From positions 28,527,866 to 28,591,865 of the forward strand of contig CM046298.1 of assembly GCA_025267735.1 (NCBI GenBank): a stretch of 64,000 nucleotides of DNA, written 5' to 3'. The notes beneath the pieces were generated by a model. That model did no database searches and was not told where the DNA came from. It was given only the letters and a program-made list of their open reading frames with translations. Source of the stretch: Mactra quadrangularis (lineage: Eukaryota; Mollusca; Bivalvia; Venerida; Mactridae). The translations under genes and the position numbers were made by a program. This document shows, in pieces, positions 1 to 11,700 of the stretch. How positions within the stretch are numbered: position 1 is the stretch's first letter; each line of letters begins with the position of its first letter.

Positions 1-108
1 TCGTCCACGTGCTCATCACTTCGAGGTGTTGGATCACTTTATAATGTATGTGCTGATCCTGTATTATCTACAACGACTTGTCAAAAATCTTGCAATAAAT
101 GTCCATAA
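1..108 (+). CDS. Terminal exon (ShKT domain) of an upstream paralogous gene, 5' part outside window
   Basis: The window opens inside an exon that reads in frame 1 for 35 codons and ends with TAA at 106-108. The peptide has the second half of a ShKT domain: a Cys, twelve residues, then YNVCADP, a TTC, and a CxxxCxxCP end. It aligns closely with the last exon of the gene at 38817-38947 (shared GS-YNVCADP-LS-TTC spacing, CP then stop), so the two genes are tandem paralogues. The first ShKT cysteine would lie just upstream of the window, because the first visible Cys aligns with Cys2 of the paralogue. ShKT domains are small disulfide-rich extracellular modules. The rest of this gene cannot be described. 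Confidence 0.8.
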   Translation, partial: SSTCSSLRGVGSLYNVCADPVLSTTTCQKSCNKCP

Positions 109-407
109 GGTTGAGAACACTTTATTAAATTTGATTAAAACCATTTGTTTTTGTCTTTATTTACGATATGGTGCCATTTTCGTACGCCCTCATTTAAGAG
201 AATGACATTTCATAGAATCGATACGTCTTTTTTCTCTATTTACATATTCATAACCCGAACTTTCGAATTTGCGATCGTGCATTTTTTTCGGCCTTTAGAC
301 GAAACTTTTCATTAATACAGCATATTAAGATGCATATTAGGGTGCGTATTTTACATAACATTATCAAAGCACTGGAGTGCTGGAGGAACGATGTCCTGAA
401 CTTATTT

Positions 408-417
408 AATAAATAAA
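408..417 (+). terminator. Candidate polyadenylation signals of the upstream paralogue
   Basis: Two overlapping AATAAA hexamers (408-413 and 412-417) lie about 300 bp downstream of the stop codon of the upstream ShKT gene. This fits a short 3' UTR. AATAAA is common in AT-rich DNA, so this is suggestive only. Confidence 0.4.
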
Positions 418-1392
418 GAATATAATTACGTCAAAATATCAAACTTGTCCAACAATAGTATCTATGAAACAATGTATTAAGTATCAACTAATAGAACTTA
501 ACAAGAGCAGTCCAAGGACAGCGCGCTATACTTGACGAGTGTTTTGCTCATGGCAAGGTTTATCTTACTTTATCAAACAAATTAAATCAGTCGAAGAATG
601 ATTACCAATTCATATCAATATAAAAGAGGCATAACATCTATAACTTTCATCCGTTGTTAGTCCCTTCAAAGTTAAGTAGACATAGCATCAATGAATAAAC
701 ATACTTACGTTCATTTAGATATTTTAATTAAGTATGCACATATTTAACTGAACACTATGGTTATGTCATTGTAACCATATACCAAGTTTGAAAAATGCTG
801 ACACACATCTTAAATTGGTTTTATCAATTTCCGTTCGAAACTGCAAACAAGTGTTACTTAGTAATCAAACAAATGACTAAAATTAAATTTAATTGCTGCA
901 AAGAATTAATAAATAGACTCGACAGGAGCTGAGATTTCTGACTGCCTAAAATTTATATAATATAGAAAAAAGCTAGCGTGGCACATATAAACTATATTTG
1001 AGTAACGAAACGATACGTGAAACTATATTTGAGTAAACGACACGAAACGAGTACGCGATCAGTATTTACTAGATTGAATATTTTTTGGTGGGCTGATTTT
1101 CACTCTAGGCATGCAAGTTGTTTACTTTCGCATACAGTGTTTGATAGTTAGTGAGTCGCTCATATTAATCGTGGAGTAACTAGGTCAACATTTTCTTTAT
1201 CCGAACTAATGTTTAATATAAATATAATGGTTTTACACAACCCTTTTGCGTTTCGCTATCGTAATGTTAAATATATACAATTCTTGAATGTATAAAATGT
1301 AAACGCTTTCCGCAATTTGTTTAATTTTTGAATCGAATAGCCCGTCCTAAACATTAAGGTATTGATAGAGCGAGAAGGCGGGTTTTACAACG
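418..1392. other. Intergenic, AT-rich, no gene seen
   Basis: No supportable open frame, RNA gene or clear repeat structure was seen between the probable poly(A) site of the upstream paralogue and the repeat that begins near 1393. Confidence 0.4.
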
Positions 1393-1620
1393 GCACCTGG
1401 TTTAAGGCAAAGCTTGACAACATACATTTGTGAACGACTTTAACGACTGAAAACACAAGCCGGCGTAGTTATAATCATGTATGAGATGTTAATGAGATGT
1501 CATGCTTGAACTACGCCTCTTTGTCTATGTTGAAAGTTGTTGAAGCATGGAAAGAGTAATCTTATACTTCCTTGTTACCATTGGAACGTTGTGTAGACAT
1601 CGTTCCAAAAATGAACAGAT
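1393..1620 (+). repeat. Dispersed repeat, first of two inverted copies (other at 53083-53315)
   Basis: About 220 bp here, including CTCTTTGTCTATGTTGAAA and a segment ending GACATCGTTCCAAAAA, recur as the reverse complement at 53083-53315 (AGACAAAGAGGCATAGTTC and so on). The copies show many substitutions and small indels, so this is an old dispersed element of unknown class. No transposase or clear terminal repeat was identified. Confidence 0.6.
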
Positions 1621-2150
1621 AATTATAGGTATAAGAGAGTAAGAAGATAAATAATACCAGGCATGATATATTTACGATTGTATACCATTAATCTTTGTGC
1701 TTTTCCACTTAACTACTTCGTTAACTACATGTATTACCAATCGAATGTCTCATTTTTAACAGTAAAACTAATCACGTGGCACCATTTCACGTGACTATAC
1801 ATTGCCTTCCAACAGTTGCCTTCATCAAAACAATTAAAATGTTTTGTAGAGAAAAGCAAGCGTGATACATGCAACTTAGCCTTGCAAAAAAGAATTAAAC
1901 AATTAAAATCGAACTGAGCAAATATGAAATAAGTGTTTTGAGAGAGAAAGATTTAAAGAAATTGGATGGGAGCGAAAGAGAAGAAGACCTTTAACATGTG
2001 CCAATTAATTTCAAATATATGTAGGCATGGTCAAGACAAAGTACATATAAGTATTACTACATGTATATATATAATACTCTTAGTTTAACATGATAAGAGT
2101 AGGTTTATAACTATGACCCCCACAAATATCGCTCGCTCACTCACTCACTC

Positions 2151-2453
2151 ACGGCTAGCTCAGTTAGTAGCACACAAGTCTACTGATCGAGGGGTCGTGG
2201 GTTCAATTCCCGGGCGGGGTATACTTTCGTGGAGCTTGGTCATGAACTTATTTCTACGGCCATTCTCCCTCCTATCAATGATTTTTTATTATGTAGAGCA
2301 GTTGTCAGTCACTGACGAAAGTATGCACTTAGAAGTTGGTTAACAGCTAAATCCAGAGACTTAGCCTTTCCAGAAGGAGTGAGTATGTTGACTGACCGCC
2401 GTTATATGACCTATATAATGTGTTGCTACGGAGTTAAACCCAACAAAACAAAC
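2151..2453 (+). mobile_element. tRNA-headed SINE, type A
   Basis: The 5' end has a tRNA-like A box (GGCTAGCTCAGTTAGTAGC) and, about 30 bp on, a B box (GGGTTCAATTCC), as in RNA polymerase III promoters. A ~230 bp body follows, ending in a tail with GTTAAACCCAACAAAACAAA. Near-identical copies occur at 9008-9313, 20304-20615, 27500-27688, 32035-32348, 41742-41876 and 45826-46035. The tRNA-like part is not a functional tRNA: the acceptor arm does not pair and the sequence continues without a 3' end. Confidence 0.85.
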
Positions 2454-2703
2454 TTAATCTTTGGCAGGTGACCCCAACGCATTACAAATGTTGTGGTAAT
2501 TCAAGTTCAGTAGCACTTTGTGACTGTTTAAACCGTGAAACAATTGGGTTCATTTGGTCACGTGACTCTTTTTAATCGTGTCCATTGACCTAAAAGAGGA
2601 AAAGTGAGTTCATGTGTATGGACAGTCTTATCATACTTTGACCTTTTGTCAATGTCAATGAATGGATTGGGACTGGACACGACAGTGTTTTCCAATTAAA
2701 AAG
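2454..2703 (+). promoter_or_regulatory. Upstream region of the mosaic gene, with a possible upstream ORF
   Basis: About 250 bp separate the SINE from the first coding exon, so the promoter or 5' UTR should be here unless a noncoding exon lies further upstream. I see no convincing TATA box. A short open frame starts at ATG 2652 and stops at 2699, four bases before the gene's start codon; if transcribed it would be an upstream ORF that could lower translation. A CACGTGAC motif (E-box-like) lies near 2560. Confidence 0.3.
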
Positions 2704-2755
2704 ATGTACTTGGTTACTTTGGCGTGTTGTTTCATTGCTGTTGTTGGTTCAAAAC
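2704..2755 (+). CDS. Exon 1: start codon and signal peptide
   Basis: ATG at 2704 opens 17 codons with a short polar start and a hydrophobic core (LVTLACCFIAVVG), a typical secretion signal. The exon ends in phase 1 at a strong donor (C/GTAAGT). The single leftover base joins exon 2 to make a His codon. Cleavage probably falls near residues 15-17. Confidence 0.75.
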
Positions 2756-5700
2756 GTAAGTAATTAAATATATGTTTGTTTGTTTGTTTGTTGGTTTACT
2801 AGATTTAACGCCGTCTCAATACAATTAAGGTCATTTTACGGCGTCCTGCGCACCTAACCTAGCTTTCCAGGACCATTGTCTATAACCAGTACTCATCTAC
2901 CCTTCCACAAGGCCGGAAACTTCTCCATATTATCTTATATTATCAACTTTTCATGGAAGGGTATATCCTCCCCGGGTGGGATTCGAACCCGCATCCCCTC
3001 GGGCACGAGATTACAAATCCCGACGCGCTACAAACTGCGCTGGTTTTAAATATATGAAATTTGATAATAAGATGTTTACTGAAAACGTATGAAGCTGTAT
3101 CTGAGTTTATGTAACTTACAAATAAGCAATCGTTTCAAATTGACTATATTAAGACATGTACACTTCAATAATCTCAGTTTCTACCACAGGCTGTCGGCAC
3201 GGTCCCGAAGCAAATACACTATATATAGTGTTTTTGCATTGGGACCGCGCCGGCCGCCTGTGGTCCTTACCGTATTATGTTTTTCTTTGTTCTGTATCAA
3301 ATGTTGGTATTGTTTCATTTTATTCAACTGTCTCTGGCTTATACATCAACTCCTCTGATTACATCTAGTTTTATCGAACGTGATTTCAGATGCACTGTAG
3401 TGAATATACAATCAGCGGTGTTAATGTATCATTCTCGTTCCCAGAGTCTAGTAGGATTCTCAATACTTGAGAATCCTACTAGACTCTGGGAACGAGAATG
3501 TAGTGTAGGCCTATGTGCCACTGACAGTTTTAATGATTCGAGTAAATCAAGTATTCTTCACACAAAGGTTCACCATTCATAAAAAGAAGCACTTATCTAT
3601 TGCGTAGTGTTTCTAGATTGAACCTATAAAAAGTAGGTCTAGGAACGAATACAAATTTTGATTTTCGAATATTCGTTTTTGATATTCGAATATATTCGAA
3701 TATTCATTTTTATAAAGCTAAAAAAGATTCCAATTATATCCGTGCCTCATATTGCGATTTTCGTGTCTAATTTTGTTTATCTGAATACTAGGCCACTTCG
3801 GTTCATATAGCTATACAATATCTGGAGTTTCAATCAATTTTGAATGGATCCTTCATGATCTGTCTATAATCAACGTTTTGTACAGTAGATTGGTAATCAT
3901 AACAATTACTTAATTGACACGTGTTAAACAAACATGCCAACTATAAACATGCTGCCGAAAGAATATAAGTGCCGTGGTATGAGGGGTGCCACGATACGCC
4001 AGAAGCGTATCGCGGTATATCAAGATGCGCTAGAATCGTATCGCGATACGAACCACGATATATTGCTTTGCAAACACAAGACATGGCTGCATAGTACTTC
4101 TTTCTTAAAGAACTTATAAAACTGTTCAGTATTGACTATGTTATAGGATTTTGTAGGGGGAAAATATCGCTAAATACCGGTACGTTAAATTCGTACCGCG
4201 TTACGTATTGTCGCAGCTGTATATTGCAATTTATCCTACCCCAAAGTGATCTTTTAGAAGGAAATCCTATTGACCTAATAAACCTATCTTTATTCGGCAG
4301 CGTCGCTTTATTCGGCAGTCACGTGACTACGCATTGACGGACTACTTTTCTACATAACCATAACATTGGGCATCAAAAGCGGCTGCGTTTCATTCTTTTA
4401 AAGACAATTTAACAAAAACATTTTACGCAAAATAATCAAATACGGGATTTTACAAACAATTTCAATATAAATCTTTAATTAAATCACTTACTTCATCATT
4501 AAAATTTTACAAAAACTCAATCGTTGACGCTGTACTGTACAGTGCCAAACTCACTCGAAAATTTGCACTGAATTCCTTTCTGTGTATATTTTGACGAATA
4601 TCCAGCCATTATATAGTAAACACATAGGTTGACTATTGTTTTACCAAAGCCTAGCCACGCATAAATTAAATATAATGAAACTGGCTTCAAAAATCATCGA
4701 CACGGCGCTGACTCCTGGGCATTTTCTGAAAATTGATGACATCCCTTCATCGTCGCTGCGAGTGTATTTCCCTTAATAATCCTTATATCCATATCGTCAA
4801 ATTAAAGTTTGAATTACACATTATCCTGATAATATCTATGGTGGCATATTTCTGCCACCAGATAACCACATAACTAACTAGATAATTATCTGGTTAACTA
4901 GTTACGTAACTAGTTAACCAGATAATTATCTAGTTACTTAACTAGTTAACCAGTTACGTAACTAGTTATTTTTTACAATAAAGAAAAGATCATAACAGGA
5001 AAAAAATGCAAGTATGTGCTTACAACTTACCAGTTAGCGATATTTTGTATAAGTGGTAAGTGGTTAACTAGTTACGTAACTAGTTAATATCTTAATTAAC
5101 TAGTTATTTAAGTGATTATCTAGTTAGCGTAACTAGATAACCACTTAACCACTTATTACAAAATATCGCTAACTGGTAAGTGGTTATCTAGTTACGTTAG
5201 AAAACCACTTAATTATCTAGTTAACCACTTACCACTTATACAAAATATCGCTAACCGGTAAGTGGTTATCTAGTTACGTAACTAGTTATCCAGATAATTA
5301 ACTAGTTAATAAAGTAGTTAACTAGTTACGTAACTAGTTAATCACTTAACATTAAATTGGTAAAATAATACACAATGGCAGTTGTAAGCACTAACTTGCA
5401 TTTTTTCCTGTTATGATATTTTCTTTATTGTTAAAAATAACTAGTTACGTAACTAGTTAACTACTTAATTAACTAGATAATTATCTGGTTAACTAGTTAC
5501 GTAACTAGTTAACCACTTAATTAACTAGTTAGGTTATGTGGTTATCTGGTGGCAGAAATATGCCACCATAAATATCGGTTAAATCCATGATAAATAAAAG
5601 TAAACTCGTTAAATGACAAATCCTACAAACGCTACTAAACACGACCGCCATGTTGACAATAAACTTTACTTACATGACGTCATAAAAACTGATTCGTCCT

Positions 5701-8700
5701 CGGAAAATTCGCAAGTGATTCATTCGTCCAAAAATGAATTGTTCCTTGTTTATTTAAAAAATCAAGTTTATTTTAGAAATTTCTCTTTGTATTCATTTAA
5801 AATATTGCCTTTCCTTAATTATAACGGAGTCAATCATCGGGATTATTTCTTGACACGCAAACACTTATAAGACCGCTTAACACAATCACTGCGCTTCAAT
5901 TCGGCCATCTGAATTTAAAGCATGTTAAGCGCAGAATTTTCGAATTTTAAATTAGTCAATCAAGCAAATGCGAGTAGGATAAATAGAATATTAGGTTAGT
6001 GTCAATCTGTACTTAGTTTATCCGTCTCGTCTCCAAAAGGATTATTAGACTCGGCAAGCCTCGCCGAATAAACCTTTCTCCAACTTGCCAGATAAACTAA
6101 GTACAGATTGACACCAACCTAGTATTCTCTATATACCGGTAGGCCTATATCGTGACAGCCCTACATGGCATTACAAAATATCACGTTTTATATGTAAAGT
6201 GGCATGATTAGAATACATAAAATGTAATAATATTGACAATTGTGACTAATAAGCATTATAAAGAAAACACTTTATACACTGTCTCTAATAACGCACCAAT
6301 GGTTTTTTTTCTTGAAGATGATTTGCACTTGCCATGCTTTTACAATTGTTTACATTTAAAGTTATAAGAACTTGCACTAGTTTTTTTTTCGCTTTCCATA
6401 AACTTCTAAAAAATCGAATTTTTATTTTTATTTTTTCTCTCCCATGTTCCATTTTTTTCTGTTCAAAATCCTTGGAACTCCAGATCAATTTGTTGTAGCC
6501 TAACTAGGTGTAGAATATTAATGTGGAAAAAATGAAGCATTCGAGATTGTTGAATCGCGCCTTCCAAGATAATATGAAGCGTGTTATATATTTATGTTAT
6601 ACTATAGAAAAGAGGAACTCGTCTTGTGAAATACTGTTATTCACGTCTCTCTACATGTATATAGAAATGCGTTTACGGACAGGTGTTTACTTACATCGAA
6701 TAATTATCACAATTCAATAGCCAGACCATCCTAATTTCATACCATTGGGCAAGAAATTTCTCCTCCAACACTTGCGTGCTTTTATTAGTCGCTTGGCATC
6801 GCCACCGTCAGAAGAATCTGTTAATACGATAGAATCTGTGAAAACATGACGTATACATTGCATGACATGGTAGTTTTCATAGGTCGCATTCCGTTTTGTA
6901 TACAAACGATTAGATAATATCTTCACCTTCTACTCGTATAAATAGAATGGTTGACATCCCACCATTACGCTTTTTTTACCTCATAAGTGAAAAGTTGTTA
7001 ATTAATTTTCACACTAATCACATTATGCACTTCCTGGTCTTTCAGTTCTGAGTTAAGAAGATATAGTTTCTAGCTCAAGGAAACAAAGATGAGGTTTTAT
7101 GTGGAATTCGAACCAACTGAGAGCTGGTTATTCAATAATTACCAGCCAAACGTCGTAACTATAGGGATGGGAACGAATACAAATTTTGATGATCGAATAT
7201 TTGTTTTTGATATTCGAATATTCGTTTTTATAAAGCTAAAAAAGATTCCAAGTATGTCCGTCCTGTTTCCATTTTCGTGTCTATTTGTTTATCTGAATAC
7301 CAGGCCACTTAGGTTCATATAGAATTAACAATATCTGGAGTTTCAATGAATCTTGAATGGATTCTTCATGATCTGTCTATAACCAAGGTTTTGTACACGG
7401 TTAATTGGTAATCATAACAATTACTTAATTGGCACGTGTTTAACAAACATGCCAACTATAAACATGCTTCATACACTACGATTTTAATTGTAACTTGGTG
7501 TGGCAAAAATTGAAAAAGCCCATTCTTATGCTGAGAATTTCGAATATTCGTATTCTTTTTTTATATATTCGAATATTCGGTGAGTCGGCTCTAGTCGTAA
7601 CCACGTGACAACGCCCACTCCTTCATTGGTGTAATTTTTATCATTCCAGATGGACATAACAAACAATGTTTACACCCTCTAGCAAACTATGAATTTTCGT
7701 CAATGACGAAAACTGATAACCAAGTATTGCTCGAGTTTTCGAAGCCACATTTGGTGCAGAAGCTTTTGATCAACACAACCGGATGTGACGTTGATAGAGA
7801 ATTGATCGAGAGTAATTTTACAGTAAAGTACATTGACTCTTCTGATGCCAGTTTTCAGTGGGTGACTTATAGTGAGGTAAGATACATTAAACTACGCTTA
7901 CATTAGGAGCCATGTTTTTAAAGCGTGCGTATGCGCATGCGCATGCGCTTACTTATATAAGCGCACGTAATACTTATTCCACAAAACGTACGTCATCGTA
8001 TGTACGCTCTATTTATAAGCGAGTACGTCATGAAATAAATTATAATCGCCGCTCCCGAGCGGCGATATAGACAATTATCAAGATTTGAGCATTTGTGTCG
8101 ACACAAGTAGCCTTAAGCCAATCAAAACGATGCATTTGAGGTCACATGATGAAACATTGACGTCGAACAGTCAAAAAGGAGTACTAGTATGTACTCGTCG
8201 ACGCCATGTTTTGTCGGGTTATATGGTTTATATTACCAGAACATACCATTATCAATGCATGAACGAGTAACAGTTTCAAGAAAGTTGCAATATAACACCA
8301 GAAAATATGCATCACTAATTGTAACATGTTTTTTTCTTTTTAAAACCCGCCTTTATTGAAAAAATGCAAACGTATCTACCCTACATTCGGGCGAATCTAA
8401 ATATTTATTAATCATAAATGGTTTTATATATCGTTAACAGGGCACGCTAATGCTGGTATTCTATAAATAGACTTAATGGATTTACATATCGTAAACAGGC
8501 ACGCTAATCATGGTATTCTATAAATAGATTTGGGACGGTTTAAAACGCTGACGCATATTGCTTGAATGCTTTTACTCTGAGGAGATTACACGGCTAAACG
8601 GGGATTTTAAAGCATTTTTTTGAAATGCTAATACTTGTAATATATCAGATTAAAAAATTCTATTTATTTATACACGCTATGTCTTACTCTGTAATAGCGT

Positions 8701-11700
8701 TGTATATACATATTTCTTAAATCATTAAAAAAGCTACATTCTAAAACGAAATGGTACTCATCTTCTAAAACATTGCATATATTACATTTCCGATCAGACA
8801 TTGTCAATACAATCAGGTATTGGATTTTGCCTTGCCCATCTTCCACTTTCAATCTATAATCTATGAGACGAAATATGTTATCTTGTTAAAATGTACCTAA
8901 ATTTAGTTAAATGACAAGTATTCGAATACTTTCTTTTTATGATTGAAATTTAAAATTAGCAGTATGTTTGTAAAATGAGGCTCTACTGTATATAAATCAT
9001 TCTGTATTTGTTTTTGTTTTTTGTACGGTTTAACGCCGTAGCAACACATTGTTTAGGTCATATAACGGCGGTCAGTCAACCTACTCACAGTTCCTGGAAA
9101 GGCTAAATCTCTGGATTTAGCTGTTAACCAACTACTAAGCGTATGCTTTTGTTAGTTATTGACAACTGCCCTACACAATTAAGAATCATTGGTAGGAGGG
9201 AGAATGGCCGTAGAAATAATTTCATGACTAAGCAGTATGCTCCGCCCGGGAATTGAACCCACGACCCCTTCGATCAGTAGTCTTGCGTGCTACCAACTCA
9301 GCTAGCCGGGCGGCTAAAATCATTCCGTACGGATAAATTAAAAATTACCAAATTTAAAATCTAACTCACTTCCATTAGAAATTTTCATTAATAATATTGC
9401 AACAGGAGGCTGATTTTATGAATCTAGTCCGAACAAAATAATAAACTTCATGTAATGACCAATAAATGAAAAACATTATGTTTTGTAATCATTTAACATA
9501 ATTTTCAAATATATCAATGATCTTAAATTGACATTATGGGAATTCTACATTTAAACGTACACTGGTAAGGGTACCCTGTAAGGGTACACTGTGGAAGGGT
9601 AGGTGAGTACTGGTTATAGACAATGGTCCAGGAAAGCTTGGTTAGGTGCGCCGTGTCAACACAATTTAGATCATTTTACGGCGTCCAGCGCACTTAACCT
9701 AGCTTTCCTGGACCATTGTCTATAACCAGTACTCACCTACCCTTCCACAAGGCTGGAAACTTCTCCATATTATCTAATCAAAGGAGGAAAATCGACATTA
9801 TTGTCAACTTTTCATGGAACCTCTCCGGGTTGGCATCGAACCCGCACCCCTCGGGCACGAGATTCCTAATCCCGGCGCGCTACCAAATGGGTTTTAATCA
9901 GATTGATACTGAACTAGCGACTAGTGAGACTATAATCATAATCCTGCACGCCTCTGTCAGGCATTTATAACTAAGTTATATACATGTACGTTGTACAAAT
10001 ATATAAATAAATTATATTCCGTTATAAGGATGAGAACGAAGGAAATTTCTTATAGAGTTCTTCACCTTCTGTAGATAATTAAATAGTTACTTTGAATGTC
10101 TCAATGATCTTAGAAAAATAACGAATGAAACAAAAACACGTGGGTGTGAGGAGGAGAGAAGTAGTGACTAATCTTATTAGATTTCTGTATAAGAATTTTT
10201 ATTTGTTTTCGCTATGTTTATAGCTTAGTTATAAGTTCAAACAAAGCATAGTGGTTAGTACGTGTTACTTCCAGCTTCGTAAAATTCTTTCACCTCTACC
10301 TTAAGTGTCCTTTCCGAAAATGTCAGATGATAGATGATCACGCATGAATTTTTATTGCCAACATATATACTTTTATTTCCTCCAAATACTGAAGAGCATA
10401 AATTATGTTAAAAATCATATTATACATATACACGAAAAAACTAAGGTAATATACAGATACAAACAGTTAACTGAAGCAGGTCATGTAATAGATAGAAGGC
10501 AAAGTATAATATATCCTTTACAAGCTATTACAAGAATAGATCGAATACAAAATAGATATGTTCACGACCAAACCCATCTCACTCGGAGGCGAAAGGCGCG
10601 GGAGATAGGCTAAATGAACAGTTAACAAAGTGTTCAAACATTATAAACTACTACAAAACAGCATTAAATGTCACGCAAAGAGTTAATAAGCAGCCTTATG
10701 ATTGAGAAAAAGGTTAGGCTTTAAGTAAGCGCTTGTAAGAAGATATGTGCCAACAATGTATGAAATTACATGTATCAAAGTGTCCAGCTGAGATAAAAGT
10801 AATTATCTTATCTCTAAAGTGGTTGTTAGAAAGACAAAACAATAACTAAAGTTGGATCACGAAGAGTACACTGTTCTACATATTAACGAGAAAAGCTATG
10901 ATTAGTAATTGGTACACGTGATTGCAATTTAGAAAGGCTGAGGCAACTATCACGTGCGGCTCATGGAATCTGTCATACGATTAATCTGATTAAAACCCGA
11001 TCTAGAATTTTCCGCTTGCCCACTCGCTAATTTAGTTCTGGCCGTTTTCTTACTAGGGTCTCGTTCAGGTTACTTTTTCTAATTATGATATTCAAGACGA
11101 AATCGTGATGTTAAGTAAATTGTTTACATCTTCTACGTGACGCAATTTAAAATGAGCCGTTCGATCGCAGGCTGTGAATAATACCACTGTCAAATCAGCT
11201 CGCAAACCTTGCCCTAAAAATGAAATTACGAAATCAAAATGCTATTAATAGTGTCACGTCTAGATGATAGCTACGCATTGGTTGTTCGACTCAAAGGTCA
11301 TCTCAACTTGACTGTCCATTGGAACCGTTGAGATTCTGTACGACAATGCTCAACAGGATATCTGTTTACGGAGATTGTCAACAATGTACCATCCACCCAG
11401 ATGACCAAGGAAAATCCCTTGTTCTAGAGAGGAAAGTTACCAAACTCTAGCTAAAGCATGTTAGTAAATGCACAATCATTGGAAACGCGTGATAAGCTGC
11501 AATAATATTCAATGTTGTAAACAACGTGACTTATCACGTACATGACCAATATAATATTATGATTTGGTTTTCCAATCTATGTCAGTCAATAGTCATACAC
11601 TTCAACTTGTACTAGACTGACATTTTTGATCATGCGCTCATCATCCTTTGTGCAACCATTTGTTGGACAGATAGTGTCACTATCAACTTGACATCTCACG

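Larger units (their letters stand above)
3981..6163. mobile_element. hAT-type MITE remnant split by nested insertions
   Basis: The left end (GAGGGGTGCCACGATACG) and right end (ATATCGTGACAGCCCTA) match the ends of the intact 418-bp element at 24783-25200, as do the inner flanks (TCGTACCGCG, CGCAGCTG). About 1.9 kb of other sequence, including the palindromic element at 4832-5575, lies between ~4232 and ~6130. The 8-bp flanks CGTGGTAT (3973-3980) and CATGGCAT (6164-6171) match at 6 of 8 bases, as expected for an old target duplication decayed by transitions. Confidence 0.7.

Noticed and set aside
2150..2225. Functional tRNA genes at SINE heads (also 20304, 32280, 44200, 46820)
   Set aside because: A and B boxes are present but the acceptor stems do not pair, the spacing is wrong or no mature 3' end exists; most are repeated with long SINE bodies.
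2113..2343. 76-codon frame at the SINE
   Set aside because: It lies wholly in a type A SINE and reads through its tRNA-like head.
4832..5575. CRISPR-like array of AACTAGTTACGTAACTAGTT repeats
   Set aside because: The repeats are palindromic, irregularly spaced, lack unique spacers and lie in a eukaryotic foldback element.
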